The notes below the pieces were generated by a model. It made no database searches. It was given only the letters and a program-made list of their open reading frames with translations, and had not been told where the DNA came from. The position numbers and the translations under genes are program-made. DNA of 64,000 bases from Isoetes taiwanensis. Lineage: Eukaryota > Streptophyta > Lycopodiopsida > Isoetales > Isoetaceae. The stretch covers positions 5,549,821-5,613,820 of the forward strand of contig JAJEKV010000057.1 of assembly GCA_021234155.1 (NCBI GenBank). Direction: 5' to 3'. Below are positions 1-12,199 of the stretch, one piece after another (within the stretch, counting starts at the first letter, position 1; each line of letters opens with the position of its first letter).

Positions 1-530
1 TGGGATATGACCAGGCACGAGGCTTTTGCCGACGCCAATGACCATTTATGGCAGATCTTTTATGCTCTAAGACGCCTCTTCAATCTCCTTATCATTAGCC
101 CCACGTTGGACTACCAGCCTGTTATCATCCAGGCACGGGCTCGCTACAAGTTGGTCAGGGCTGTACGCGAGAGCGTTCGCTACTCCATCCTGTACCCTTT
201 TGCACAGCCCTAGTCCAAATCTCTTCAGTTTGTCTTCTATGGTTAACTATGTGTGACTAAAAGTGTCTAATGTACAACCTTATGGCTAAATATGTGTATA
301 ATCGCTACTTTTGTACGATATAACCCTAAGTTTTGTTAGAGATGTATTTCTAATGTAACTGCTGCTTGGACTTAATAATAAAGATCCTTTTTTTCATTCT
401 CTTGTATTGTCTTTATTATTCTTTCCTAGCACTACTTAAAATGATCTTCTTTGTGACACTTCGTATTATAATAATTCTCCTTATACCCTCTTATGGTCAA
501 TATAGACGGTGCACGTAACGACCCATGGCA
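1..530 (+). other. Leader region of the gypsy element, no gene recognised
   Basis: A 68-codon open frame at 7-213 matches nothing I recognise. The rest is AT-rich with many stops. By position it is probably the untranslated leader between the missing 5' LTR and gag. Confidence 0.35.
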
Positions 531-536
531 GAGACC

Positions 537-1700
537 CTCGAATGCCAGCAGATTAACACCTGAGCAAGAACTCATGTTGATGAAGCGGCAGTTAGTAGAG
601 CTGCAAGCTTATGTGTTGAATGCCAACCTACCGCAGCATATGTAGGAGGATGGGCCGGAGTTACCTCCGTTACCGCCCAGTCCCCCACCACAACATCCAC
701 TTGCACCTGAACCAGGCCCTGTACCGGCACAAAGGAGGCACCGTTCCAAACGTCATCGAAGTTCCTCAAGTGATAGTGCCACATCCTCACAATCAGCCAC
801 TTCTGAGTCCTTTGAGTTGTCTGTATCATCTGGTGATCATCCAAAGCGCCGGGACAAGGAACACCGTAAGACGGTTGATACGGCCATAACCAGTATATGG
901 AAAAATAGAAAATTGGCCCAGTTTGATGGGAAATCTAGAGGCGGGCTGAATGCAGAGCCCTGGTTGGACGAGATGAAGGAGTTTGGAAAATCCTATGGCA
1001 TGACAGAAAAGGATACAGGAAAGGTTGCCACCACAAACCTTACAGAGCCGCCAGATTTGGTGGAAGGGCTATGCCGAGCCAAGCATCCGACGTAGCGGAT
1101 GCAAATTCGTAAAGTTTGCCAAAGCTTTTAAGTCGCATTATGTGCATCGTGCGCACAAATGCCAACAGATTCAGACTTTCTACCGGTTAGAGCAGACGGG
1201 TATGTCAGTTCAGGCCTACACTGACGAATTCATGCGCTTGAGGCTGTATGTCCCAGGAATGAATGAGAAGAGGGCGGTGGAGGGCTATATTGAAGGGTTG
1301 GCCCCATCAATTAAACGAATGGTTAAGGCCATAGACCAAATCGCTTGTCGAGGTCGAGGCAAAGGCATTGAGCCTTGAAGAGGACGCACTACCTAAAACA
1401 AAGCATCAAGCAGTTCCCCTCTTACTCGCTAAACCACGCCGCACACACCTTATAAGGGCCGTTCATCGAGTCCGGCCCTCTCGCCAGGTAACTCTAATGG
1501 CCGCCAGGAAAAGAAAGTCACCTTCAACATAGCCGACAAACCGAACAATGTCGGTAAGGAAGTTCGGAACCTCTTATAGTCTATTCCCAAAGAGGCCCGA
1601 GAGCGCAGAGATAAAGCATGTTACAGGTGTATGCGGCCCGGGCCGTTATGTCACGCAGACTGCCCAGCTGGCCATGGCCGACCTCGATTGGGACGATCTC
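537..1700 (+). pseudogene. gag: gypsy gag (capsid and zinc knuckle), frameshifted
   Basis: Gag forms the particle that packages the element's RNA. The pieces fall in different frames. First comes a charged, proline- and serine-rich start (about 540-880). A capsid-like part follows at 1,025-1,378, with the typical run ending in VQAYTDEFMRLRLY. A remnant of a CCHC zinc knuckle (CYRCMRPGPLCHADC) lies near 1,614. At least two frameshifts and a stop at 644 break it. Family assignment rests on position and on the capsid and knuckle patterns. Confidence 0.65.
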
Positions 1701-2159
1701 GAGTCTACACTACATGTCGAGGAGGAGGCTCCCGAGTATATACACGGTGCATCTCATATCCTTGCAGCCATAGAAACCGGCAATGCTGAAAGTCAGCCTG
1801 CTGTTATTTCCACCATAGGTCAAGTAGACAGTAAGCCTTTTATAATTCTTATGGATACGGGAAGTACACATAATTTTGCCTCTCCTAGAATGGCCCAGGT
1901 ATTGCAGCTTGAGACTTTGAGGTCCCGACCGAAACCTGTCACCTTGGCCAGTGGTAAAATCGCATACTCATGGTCGCCGATTAACCTTAAAATGCAATCG
2001 CCAGTGCACCGATTGCATTGGGTGCCGAAGTTAATGGATATTGGCAAATATGATCCGATTGTTGGTATGGAATTCTTGGCCTCCGCAAAAAAGCCAATAT
2101 TGATCATGAAAAGCGGAGGTTACCTTCAACGCAGCCTAATGGAGCCCGCAGAACTATAA
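1700..2159 (+). pseudogene. pro: gypsy aspartic protease
   Basis: Within the open frame 1,548-2,159 the motif ILMDTGSTHNFAS is the retroviral-type aspartic protease active site (D-T/S-G), which matures the polyprotein. The downstream VGMEFLA near 2,065 fits the second conserved block. The frame closes before the reverse transcriptase, and 2,160-2,446 joins the two only through further frameshifts. Confidence 0.75.
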
Positions 2160-2446
2160 AAGGTGATCCATTAAACCCCATTATGCGATCTATTTCCATC
2201 AAGCAGGTTAAGTAAAGCTATACGCTAAAGATAAGCTACTGCGGCCATCGGACTTGCATCCATTGAGTCCGATGCTAAAACGTATAAATAGTTGATGCTT
2301 TGCCGTAAAGCATTGCTAATCTTCTTAGGGAATTTAGTGATCTCTTTCCGCATCGAGATCCGTAAACTTCCTCCATTCAGAGGGGTAGAATGTGAGATAG
2401 CTTTGGAACCAGGTACTAAGCCTACCAAGAAGGCCCCCCGCATCGT

Positions 2447-3742
2447 ATGAGTCCCCCTGAATTGGCCGAGCTTAAGAAGCAACTTCAAGAGCTACTAAAC
2501 CTAGGCTTCATTCGACCTAGTGTTTCGCCTTTTGGCGCTCCTATCCTTTTTGTTAAGAAGAAGGATGGCTCCCTGAGGATGTGTATTGACTATCGGCAGC
2601 TCAACAAGCATACGATCAAGAATCGCTACGCTTTGCCTAGAGCAGACGATCTTATGGACCAGTTGCAAGGGGCCAGGTACTTCTCAAAGATTGACTTACG
2701 CTCCGGATATCATCAGATAAGAATTAAAGAGGAGGACATCCATAAATCTGCTTTTCGTATGAGATATGGGCATTATGAGTTTACCGTTATGCCTTTTGGA
2801 CTAACTAATGCCCCCGCAACTTTTATGCGGTTGATGAATGATGTCTTTCGACAATACTTGGATGATTTTGTTGTTATTTTCTTTGACGACATTCTCATCT
2901 ATAGTAAGACTCTGGAGGAGCATGAGAAACATCTTCGGTTGGCCCTACAAAAGCTAAGACGTCACCAGCTCTTTGCCAAGTTCTCTAAGTGCAAGTTTGC
3001 CACTCCCAAGGTGGACTATTTGGGACATGTCATTTCAGCAGAGGGAATTGCTACAGACCCAGCGAAGATAGAGGCAGTAAAGGATTGGCCCATTCCGGGT
3101 AATGTCTCAGAGGTCCGAAGTTTTTTAGGCTTGGCAGGGTATTACCAGAAATTTGTTAAGGATTTTGCAAAGATTGCAGCACCTTTTACTGATCTTATAA
3201 AGCATGAGAAAGTGAAGGATTGGATTGAACATTGGAAAGCAAAGGTCCAGAGAAGTTTTCAGAAGCTTAAGGATGCTTTAATGTCAGCACCAGTCCTCAC
3301 ATTGCTGGACCCCGAAAAGGATAAACTAGTAGCGACGGATGCCAGTAGGATTGCTACCGGTGGAGTCCTAATGCAGGAGGGGAGGGTTATTGCCTATGAT
3401 TCAAAGAAAATGAACGAGACCGAGCAACGATACCCTACCCATGACCAGGAGTTGTTAGCCGTTGTACGTGCTCTGCGTATATGGAGACACTACCTTCTTG
3501 GTAGAAGGTTTCAGCTTGATACAGATCATCAAAGTCTCCGTTATTTGTCAACCCAGCCGAATCTCAACCTCCGTCAGAGAAGATGGATGGAATTTCTGGA
3601 GGAGTATGATTTTGAAATTACGTATAAGCCTAGGAAACACAATGTGGTTGCGGATGCATTATCATGCCATCCCTTGGTAACTCGAACCCATTGTAACGCG
3701 ATTTCCACACTCACCAGTGAGTTCGAAAAACAGATAGAGTAG
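2447..3742 (+). CDS. pol: gypsy reverse transcriptase-RNase H, 431-codon open frame
   Basis: This is the intact core of pol. It shows the RT blocks in order: [11 protein letters not shown]-type block (residues ~45-55), [11 protein letters not shown] with the first catalytic Asp (~80), [12 protein letters not shown] (~115-126), and [12 protein letters not shown] holding the catalytic Asp pair (~144). RNase H follows, with [30 protein letters not shown] and LDTDHQSL giving the acidic residues. The frame ends at the TAG at 3,740. Integrase resumes two bases later in another frame, so this was once one polyprotein. The listed ATG is only the first Met of the remaining frame. Confidence 0.92.
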   Translation: MSPPELAELKKQLQELLNLGFIRPSVSPFGAPILFVKKKDGSLRMCIDYRQLNKHTIKNRYALPRADDLMDQLQGARYFSKIDLRSGYHQIRIKEEDIHKSAFRMRYGHYEFTVMPFGLTNAPATFMRLMNDVFRQYLDDFVVIFFDDILIYSKTLEEHEKHLRLALQKLRRHQLFAKFSKCKFATPKVDYLGHVISAEGIATDPAKIEAVKDWPIPGNVSEVRSFLGLAGYYQKFVKDFAKIAAPFTDLIKHEKVKDWIEHWKAKVQRSFQKLKDALMSAPVLTLLDPEKDKLVATDASRIATGGVLMQEGRVIAYDSKKMNETEQRYPTHDQELLAVVRALRIWRHYLLGRRFQLDTDHQSLRYLSTQPNLNLRQRRWMEFLEEYDFEITYKPRKHNVVADALSCHPLVTRTHCNAISTLTSEFEKQIE

Positions 3743-3745
3743 ACC

Positions 3746-4787
3746 TTGGCCATGGATCCAGAGTTCCGTGAGGTGTGGGATAGCTTGGCTAAGGAGGCAC
3801 GCACGGATAAAGAACGTGAAGCTTTCCGCCTGTATAAGAAAGAGGGCAATTTGTTATATCACAAGGACAAGTTGTGTGTGCCTGAGACTTCAGGAGTGCG
3901 TAAGCTCATTCTCCATGATACACACAACAGCCCTATAGCTGGACATGCAGGTTTTATGAAGACCTATTTTAAGATCCGCTCCAGTTATTTCTGGCCTTCT
4001 ATGAAGAAGGACATTGCCACGTACATTAAGCAATGTCAAGTGTGTCAACAAACCAAGGCTGAGCAACTAAGGATTCCAGGAGAGTTGCAACCTCTGGATA
4101 TGCCCAACGCTAAGTGGGAAGTCATAACCATGGATTTCATTGTGGGCCTTCCACGTACTCTCCGTGGATATGATGCATTGATGGTAGTGGTCGACAAATT
4201 GTCGAAAATGGCTCATTTCTTGCCATGTCGCACCACCGGATACTGACCTTCGATAACCGCTTTGTCGCTTGCAAAAGAGATCTTCAGATTGCATGGAATG
4301 CCATGAGTTATTGTATCCGACAGAGATCCCAAATTCGTAAGTGCATTCTGGAAAGATTTCTTTGCCACCATCCAAACTAAGCTTGCTATGAGTACGGCGT
4401 ATCATCCTCAGACGGATGGTCGGGGATTTAACGCACTACCAATCGCATTATAGAGGATATGCTACGGGTTATGTGTGGAGTAAACAATCACAATGGGCTG
4501 ATTATATTTATCTCGCCGAGTTTTTGCCTATAAAGATGAAGCGTGAGTCTTCTAGAATGTCTCCCTTTATGATAAATTATGGCTATCAATGCCTTACTCC
4601 AGACACATGGCATAACCCCGTTTCTAAAGTGGAGGTTTCTCAACAACTCCTCTTGGAAATGCAAGCTTTGGTTGAGGAAGTTCGTGGTTACTTATTGGAT
4701 GCACGCAGTCGTCAGAAGAGTGTAGCAGATAAGCCTGTAACCCCACGAGTCTTCGGGTGGGGTTTTAATCAGTTTATTGAAGATTAA
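3746..4787 (+). pseudogene. int: gypsy integrase, broken
   Basis: Integrase inserts the cDNA into the genome. The HHCC zinc domain (HDTHNSPIAGHAGF then CQVCQQTKAE) and the first catalytic Asp region (ITMDFIVGLP) are in the frame 3,746-4,246. A TGA near 4,244 ends that frame. The next blocks ([10 protein letters not shown] near 4,307, AYHPQTDGR near 4,396) continue in changed frames, and 4,416-4,787 gives the C-terminal part in yet another frame. Several lesions make it inactive. Confidence 0.85.
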
Positions 4788-4862
4788 GGTAAAACAAGCC
4801 TGCTTAAGATTGGTAAATCGTGAAGAAGCCGGCACCCGGATGGGCCGGGTTGTTCAAGATTA

Positions 4863-5200
4863 TTGAACGCGGTTGGAGAACAGGCATATCGTTTGGAATT
4901 GCCACCCCGCTTGAAGATCCACAGGGTCTTTCACGTGAGTCTTCTGAAACAACACACCCCAGATCAAGAGGAGATCTTGGATACACCCACCCTTCTTGAG
5001 ATGACAGAAGAGCATCTAGATATAGTGCCTGAAGCTCTTCTTGATCGGGCCTATAAGCAACCAGGAGGAGTCAAATGCTACAATACTTGGTTAAGTGGAA
5101 ACACTTGCCAGCTGAGGATGCTACGTGGGTGATGAAGATAGACCTTGAGAAGCATTATCCGGACTTCATGCGAGAATCTCAGGGACGCACCATCAACGAT
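4863..5200 (+). pseudogene. gypsy integrase C-terminus with chromodomain
   Basis: The frame holds PPRLKIHRVFHVSLLKQ, the usual segment after integrase. It then continues, shifted, into LQYLVKWKHLPAEDATW, the core of a chromodomain. In chromoviruses this domain targets insertion to particular chromatin marks. A frameshift near 5,090 separates the two parts. Confidence 0.8.
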
Positions 5201-5855
5201 GCTATCAACCCCGCTCCCGGCGGTAAGCTTCAAGGCTTGATTCGCCGAGAATCATGCAGTAGAGGGGTAGATGCATCGTGGTTGATAACAGTTACCGATG
5301 ATGAGATCACCTTTGTGTTCTCTAGGACATGGTGTATTGTCAATGTGGGAATGACCGCGAATTGCTTGGGAAGCATGTAGTTGACAGGTCGCATTCATCC
5401 CGGCTATAATAGGAACTTGGCCATTCCTTACGCCGCAATGAATTGCGAACCATAAGCATGATAGGTTCCCTTGTAGATAGGTTTTTCTTTTATTTCTTAT
5501 AGGGGGTGGTCCCTTCAACCACAACCTATTTATATTATCTACATATACTAATGTATTGACATGTGCAGGCCAGTGAGCAGTACGTGACCTGCCCATGTAT
5601 AGAGGGTTGCTGATGACCCGACTTCTCCAGTTTTATTTTGTCTACATGTGTTGCCTTTTTGTTACTGTCATGTTGATATCGGACTACGGTCCTTAAACCT
5701 TTTTATGATAAGTATGTGAAATGCACCTCGGTGCTTAAACTATTTCAAACTTTAAATTTTAATGTTATTGCCTTCGGAAATAAGGAATTACCTTCCTTCA
5801 TAATGTAATTCCTATCTTTTTGACTAACCCTAATGCTGAGGACATCATTATTTCT

Positions 5856-5870
5856 AAGGAGGGGAGAATG
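5856..5870 (+). promoter_or_regulatory. Polypurine tract of the gypsy element
   Basis: The purine run AAGGAGGGGAGA sits directly before the LTR start TGATGT. This is the expected plus-strand DNA priming site. Confidence 0.75.
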
Positions 5871-7157
5871 TGATGTTCCAAGTATTTATATGGTATACGT
5901 ATAAATACACTGAGACGTCACCCAGTAAAGGTACGCCACCATGGGGTATTGTAACCTAGGGGGTTGACCTAAAAGGGATTAAATTAGCTATGCTAATTTA
6001 ATTATTAAGGATAATAACCTATAATTAAGGAATTAATATCTAAGTGGTTTAATTAAGTTAATTAATTACTTGGTAAGGCACCACCTGGCCAAACTCGATT
6101 GGCTAGCATGGGGAATGCTAATTTGAGCCATCAAGGTGGATCACTATCCCACTTAACCCCCAAATTGACTCGAGTGAGAAGGGCGGTGGCCGAAGTACCA
6201 AGTACTGTTCTTTTGAACACCCCGCGGGTTGCCGAACACCGATTTCGAGAGATGGAGGCCTCATGACAATGGATCAAGTCGAAACTCGGGTTAGTAGATA
6301 ATCTAGTTGATATCTCTAAGGCTAGCGCTTCAGTTAAGTTCTTTGAGTCTTCTTTGGTTGTTCTTACTTAGGATTAACCCTTCTTTGGTGTTTAGGATTT
6401 ACATTTTGATTATGGATTATTTATTATGAATGGATGGATGTGTTTATGAAAGTAGCTCTATTAAGCTTCCATAAAGCCGGGATTAGAGGGGGTAGAGACC
6501 TCTCATTGCCATATGCTTTAGTATGCTCCTAGTAGCTCCTTCAATTCCCAATATTTCGCCCAGGCTTAAGAGACCACCGAAGTCGGATGCTATGGAATGG
6601 CTTAGCACCAAATAAGGGACGCAGCTGGTGAAGTGGGGTGGGGTCTTGCACCTAACATACAAGGCTCTTGGGACTCCTACAATGGGCTAGGCCCGACAGC
6701 CGGCCACGAGGGTCGGGTGGGGGACACTCCCGGGTCGGGTGCAGGTGTGACCCGTGATGGGGCACCCCCCGCACTTTGAGTAGATTTAGGTGAGTAAGCT
6801 CGCATGGATGCGGGGTCGCTGATGCGCACGTATTCTCTAGCTCACCCATGGAACCACCGCGGATCCCGAAGGGGACACTTCCCCACCGCCTCATCTGGAC
6901 GGGCGCCATGAACCCCCGGAGTAGGCTCAAGGGTGATACCTTGAGTTCAAGGCTCCCGAAGGCTATAGTGATGCCACAAAGATGATTCGACTCATCCGCA
7001 AAGTGTGCAACGTAAGGGGCGGATGGAGTGGACAACCCTAGCCGATGTTCTATGCCGCCCAACGCCATGCCAAGATTCTCGCCTCGCGATCTCTTGAGAC
7101 CTAGCCGCCGGTCGATCCTCACCGAGTCCGAGCCGGGTAGAACCATGGGTTTGGGGT
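5871..7157 (+). repeat. 3' LTR of the gypsy element, first part
   Basis: It starts TGATGT just after the polypurine tract. The matching end ACATCA is at 11,641-11,646, and the LINE between 7,158 and 11,322 (plus one copy of its target duplication) interrupts it. Removing the LINE gives an LTR of about 1.6 kb. The part at 6,660-7,145 is GC-rich and carries only chance open frames. Confidence 0.75.
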
Positions 7158-7374
7158 TTTTTTTTTTTTTTGAAGAACGTGATTTACTTCATATTATACA
7201 CTCAAAATATTACAAAGTACTTCCGTATAAGAAATGTCCCTGAAGCATCAATCACTTTTAGATGATCACTCCATATTGGAATTTTAATATGATCAGGCCA
7301 ATTGGAGATCCGAAAGCAATTATACAACTTCTTTACTTAATTTCTTGAAGCACCACCGAGATTTAATACGCTTA

Positions 7375-8680
7375 TCATAAAAGACCTTTCTTCTTTCGCT
7401 TCCATACACTCCATATTAGCCAAGACTTTGCCATGTGAAATGCAATCCTTTTAGAAGAAGGGCCCAATCGATTTGGATAAATACCCAAAAGAAAGTGCCG
7501 ACTATCCAAAGATACTCCAAAAAGAGAATGCACCAGACCTAAGACTACTTCACAAGCAGACACAAATATAAACAAGTGCTCCAATGTTTCAATGCACCGC
7601 CACACATTGGGCAAAGTGGGCTTACTCCCGGCTTTAAAGCGATGAACCATCTCATTAACTCTCAAAGAGCGATGAATCACCCGCCAAAGTAGAACATTTA
7701 CCTTTGGAGGATTATATTTAGACCAAACAAGGTTCCGTGATGGATTGCCATTGAGAAGGCAAAGTCCGAAGTGCCATTTTCGAGAAGGTGATAAAGTATT
7801 TGAGGAGGTAAGCAATCAGTAGCATGAACCGACTAGCTTCTTGCCTTCCTTAATACCTTGAACAAAGTTCCAAAGATCTCTTGTTACCCACCTTCTTAAT
7901 TAGAGGAAGAGCACTTGCTACATAAGCCCATATATCGATATCTTTATCCAACAATCCATATGTCTCCTCAAACCATTGCCAAGGAGCAATGTCAATACCA
8001 AAATACCATCGTTCAATAGAAATAATACCGCTCTCCTCCACCTCGCTTTGGGAATGCGCATGCATAAATTGACAACCGGGTGTAGTTGTCCATGAGTATA
8101 CAAAGGCAACCACGTGAAGGGGAAGATGCCCCGAGACAAGCTTCCCAATCAAATGTAATCACCATTGGACTACCTTCCAGCCCAAGCAAGCCTTTCAAGA
8201 TCGAGAAGCATGTGAAGAAGCTTTCAATAGATATAACAATGCCCAAGGGAGCTCAATTCTCACACCTCGCTTATGAAAAACCACACACTTCTTTACTGAT
8301 TGTTTAAGTAACTTCATACCTGGTGATGCACAATCATCTTTCAACAAACTGAACAATAGCTTAGAAGCTAAGACCTTACCCTGTAAAGAAAGATCCAACA
8401 TACCAAGACCTCCTTGTTGTTTAAACAACATACATTTCTTCCACGCCACCTTCACAATTGCCTCCTTGATCGGCATAACCGCACAAAAATCTCTTACAAT
8501 CTTTTTTATCTCTGCAAACTTAGAAGCTGGAGCCAATAGAACCGAAACCAAATAAATATGCGTATTGTTCAATACTGACTTATCTACTTGAATTCTACCT
8601 GCCAAGGATAACTTTGAACCTCTCCACCAAATCAGTTGCCTTTGTAAATTTAAGATAATTTCATCCCATGCTGCATTCAT
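7375..8680 (-). pseudogene. LINE C-terminal thumb and zf-RVT zinc-binding region
   Basis: The frame 8,195-8,680 has the usual post-RT sequence (QLIWWRGSKLSLAGR, then GGLGMLDLSLQGKVLASKLL). Around 7,550-7,730 the zf-RVT block VWSKYNPPKVNVLLWR is followed by a degraded zinc site ending LEHLF. Both are typical of plant LINEs. Frameshifts separate the parts. Confidence 0.8.
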
Positions 8681-8889
8681 GTCAATATCTAAACCAAAGG
8701 GGACTCCTAGAAGCTTTTTGTCTTTGCAGATGGTACAACAACCTTCCGTGCATACTCATATAAAAATGCGAATTGCTTCCTTCCCCACCCATAAAGCACT
8801 ACACTTAGCCCAATTAAGGAGACAAAATGTGATGCAATTGAAAATATATCCAAAATCTTATTGATTATCTCAAGACATTATTCTCTTCA

Positions 8890-10259
8890 CCATCCACTAG
8901 CAAGAAGGTATCGTCGCAAACCGATTAACCAAAACCTCGCTTTCACCTTCCTCCAATAATAATCCTTTTACCAAACCATCCTTTTCAGCCTCATGCAATA
9001 GTTGCGAAAGTCCTTCTGCCACTATAGTAAACAAAAAAGGAGCTAGAGGGCAACCTTGCCTTATGCCACGTTCAATTGGAAAAAGCACCAATGGTTCTCC
9101 ATGATACAAGACTACCCCCTTAGCGTAAATCAACGCTTTTGCATCGAGATCGGAAACCAGACCCAAATCCCAATTTCAAAAGCATGGCATCCAAGAAAGT
9201 CCACTTCACACTATCATAAGCTTTAGCAAAATCCAATTTTAAATATAGAAGATTTTGACCTGAACATTGGGCCCAATGAACTCCTTCATATGCTGCCACT
9301 ATATTATGAAAAATTTGCCGACTGAAGAAAGCCCGACCGAGCCAAGATCTATTCTCAAACCCAAAACCTGTTTAAGTCTTTTCGCGATAGGCTTTTGCAA
9401 TAATTTTATAGATAGTAGATAGAAGAGTTATTGGGCCAATCATGAATGCTCATGTGTGTTCTTTCACTTTAGGAATAAGAGAAATCAAACCCAGATTCAA
9501 AATCCTATCAAATTGATGTGAAGTACACAAATCTTTGTAGGCCTCCATAATGCTTACATCGACGCCCATTCCCAATACCTTTTAAAAAATTCTCTGTGGA
9601 TACCATCCATACCGGACATTTATCCGGGCCAACTCAAATGTTGTCGCCGTGAATTCAAACATGGAAAGTGGGGCCTCTAACAATTGAGATTCCTCTTGTG
9701 AAAGAATTGCATGAACCTTAGAAAGCACAATATCCTGCATACATCTTATCCTGCATACATCTTCATAAGGCAAGTGTTTGACCTTAAAAAAATTTTCAAG
9801 TATTGAGTAAGGGACTGCTTAATCTCATTTGGCTCTGTCATTACCCTCCCATCCGTGAGAGATAAAGAGTGCATAGTAGCTGCATACCTCTTCCGCTTTG
9901 AAGCTCTAAAAAACAAGCTTATTACAACGATCTCCATCTTTTCGGCCCGAAGTTAATCCCATTTAACTCGTCTTTGATTGAATTTGGGCCACTTCAAGAC
10001 CACGAATAGCATCAATAACTTGTTGCAATCTAAAAGAGTCCGTACCCACTTTCTTAAGCTCCTCTAATTCAGCATATAACTTACTCAATGTCTCTTTTTC
10101 TTCACGCACTCGTTGCGCTCCCCACCTTTTCGCAAAAATCTTGACATTTGCCAAAGCCTCAACAATTCTTCGCATACCATGTTGTTGAGATGAAGCCTTT
10201 TGCCAAGCCTCCTGACATCCTGCTTCAAACTCCTCATTAGGCAACCATCTAATATTCAA
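8890..10259 (-). pseudogene. LINE reverse transcriptase, decayed
   Basis: LDFAKAYDSVKWTFLDAML near 9,235 contains the first catalytic Asp. IRQGCPLAPFLFTIVAEGL near 9,060 is the next RT block. The F-A-D-D catalytic site near 8,915 is broken by a one-base change, so the frame reads NRFATIP. Several other frameshifts are present. Non-functional. Confidence 0.85.
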
Positions 10260-11083
10260 TTTAAAGACCGTTTTTCTCTTTTGTCAACTATGAGTAAGTT
10301 CACGATTTTCAAGAATTTGAGGATTATGGTCCGAGACTGCTTGTGCCAAATAATTAAGCCTCCATAACCGTGGGCATATATCACAAAACACACTATTTGC
10401 ATACATTCGATCATGACGAGCCTGTGACAATCCTGGGCCAACCCAATTATTAGTCCATCCATAAACCCATGTTGAAAGAGTAACTTCTGCCACTGCTGCC
10501 GTTCAAAGCCGCTTACAATCTGGCCACCACCTAACCTGTCTTGTGCTGATTCGACCATATTGAAATCCCCTACTAAAAGCCAAGCCACATTTTCTCCCCA
10601 TTTTGGTATTTTATTACATAAAGAAGCCCATAAAGTTGCTCTTTTTCTAGGAATATTAGATGCATATACATTAATGATACCACATTCTTGAAGTCCTTGC
10701 TCGCCATTTAATGATTGGTCCACCTTCCAAATTTATCTTTTGTTTGTAAATGTGACATGAACATCCATACTCCGTGCTATCATTGTACCACCCCGAGCCT
10801 TGCCTCAAGTACTTATTATAGCGTAAGTTTGCTTCCCAAACAAATTCATCATTGGAACAACCCCGCTTCTATCACATTTATGCTCTTGAATACATAAAAT
10901 ATCCGGATTAATGTGTTTAATTAAATTAGCCAACCTCCGCCGCTTTTGAGGAGATGAACGTGCTCCTCTCACATTCCAAGACATGATCTTAAGCATGAGG
11001 TATTTTGGATTTCTTCTTCCTCCTCTTTTTGATGAGGCTTTTCCCACTTTTACCTCAGTTTCCGTGGGCTTATATAATACCAA
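10260..11083 (-). pseudogene. LINE APE-type endonuclease domain
   Basis: The domain nicks the target DNA for target-primed reverse transcription. IMSWNVRGARS near 10,980 is the N-terminal block, and PDILCIQEHK carries the metal-binding Glu. WLLVGDFNMVES near 10,575 is the conserved GDFN block. The two parts are in different frames with a break around 10,730-10,800. Confidence 0.8.
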
Positions 11084-11334
11084 GTTCGGTCCATGTTATG
11101 CTCACTAAGATCACCAATATCCTTGTGCCTTTCTTCCTCCTCGTGTGAATGAATCGTCCCAGCCCTCGACTCTATGATATCACCGTTATCCGTGTTATGC
11201 TTCACCCTTGCTTTACTTTTTACGCTTTTTAGGACTTTGCCATGCCAACTCATCATTGGAACATTTTACCATCTCTTCATCGGTGATGAATCATGAACAT
11301 CCTCACCAACCACCATTGGAACTGGGTTTGGGGT

Positions 11335-11646
11335 GTTTTCTCTAGTATTAAATGTATCTTCTCTGTTGTTATCAGTTGGATGGATGTGCCACCCTTCGAG
11401 TGGTGGTATTTATAATATGGTTATGCTGTATGCTAACCTTGTATTCACGCTTCCGCGACCTAGGAGCCCCATTGAAGGCGTGGGCCGAATGACCCCTCTG
11501 TGTCCTTCACTCGAGCATCTTTCTATAGATGGCCCGAGTTAGACGGAGGGCCCCCGCTTTCGCGGGCGAAGTTGGTTGCCATGGGAGAGGAAAGTCCCCG
11601 TATGTATACGTCCGAGTGTCGTATATGTTCTGGGAGCGTCACATCA
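11335..11646 (+). repeat. 3' LTR of the gypsy element, second part
   Basis: This is the continuation of the LTR after the LINE and its target duplication. It closes with ACATCA, the exact inverse of the LTR start TGATGT. No coding content is recognised. Confidence 0.7.
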
Positions 11647-11968
11647 TGGGCAACTAGGAAATAATCAACACGTTGCATTAGAAGGTGATAACTATATTAT
11701 ATAAATGCATTTTCGAGGTATGAGATGCATGTTTGAGATATAGAAAAGTTGTATAACAATGTTGACAAGGAATTTGACATCATTTGTAACACTCATGGAG
11801 ATGCCCCAGGATGGAAGTGTAAATTACATCAAGTGATTTCTGCCTTGATTGAAGCCTCAAAGGACTAAGGGGAAGGCTCTCATGCTTTGTATGGGCATTG
11901 CATGAGAGGCGAGGACTGATCATCTCGCATTGTTGATGATGAACTAACTAATATTGCAAACTTCACTT
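11647..11968. other. No gene seen
   Basis: This short AT-rich stretch lies between the gypsy LTR end and the inverted repeat at 11,969. Nothing recognised. Confidence 0.5.
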
Positions 11969-12002
11969 TATAAACAAGGTTTAAAATGAAACGCACTTAT
12001 TT
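11969..12002 (+). repeat. Left inverted repeat of the 16.9-kb block
   Basis: This arm pairs with 28,838-28,871 on the other strand. It is followed by a perfect 10-bp hairpin stem, AAACGCACTT ... AAGTGCGTTT. Confidence 0.7.
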
Positions 12003-12199
12003 AAGAAGTGCGTTTGGAAGATTCCTTTATAAAAATTGAAAACTTAAAAAAAACACGCAAAATAGGGAGCAAAATAGATTGTTGAGCAATTAGCATTCGG
12101 GATACGGTGCTTCGAATGGCACCCGAAAGGAAGTTGGCCATCCAACTGGGTTCGCCCAAGCGAACCCTGAGAATTCGCCCAAGCGAACCCCGAACCCAA

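Larger units (their letters stand above)
7158..11322 (-). mobile_element. LINE retrotransposon inserted in the gypsy LTR
   Basis: The element reads on the minus strand. Its poly(A) tail is the T-run at 7,157-7,171, and its 5' end is near 11,322. The 12-bp sequence TGGGTTTGGGGT occurs at 7,146-7,157 and again at 11,323-11,334, giving a clear target-site duplication. Endonuclease, reverse transcriptase and zf-RVT regions are present with several frameshifts. About 240 bases precede the endonuclease, so ORF1 is mostly lost by 5' truncation. Confidence 0.9.
1..11646 (+). mobile_element. Ty3/gypsy chromovirus LTR retrotransposon, 5' LTR outside the window
   Basis: The order gag, aspartic protease, reverse transcriptase, RNase H, integrase, chromodomain, polypurine tract and 3' LTR is seen on the plus strand, which is the Ty3/gypsy order, and the chromodomain places it among chromoviruses. 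No copy of the LTR ends is visible in the first 500 bases, so the 5' LTR and primer-binding site should lie upstream of the window. The gag and integrase frames are broken by frameshifts and stops, so the copy is not autonomous. The 3' LTR is interrupted by a LINE. Confidence 0.88.

Noticed and set aside
6652-7146. 164-codon minus-strand frame in the LTR
   Set aside because: It lies in the GC-rich part of the LTR, has no domain, and LTRs are normally non-coding.
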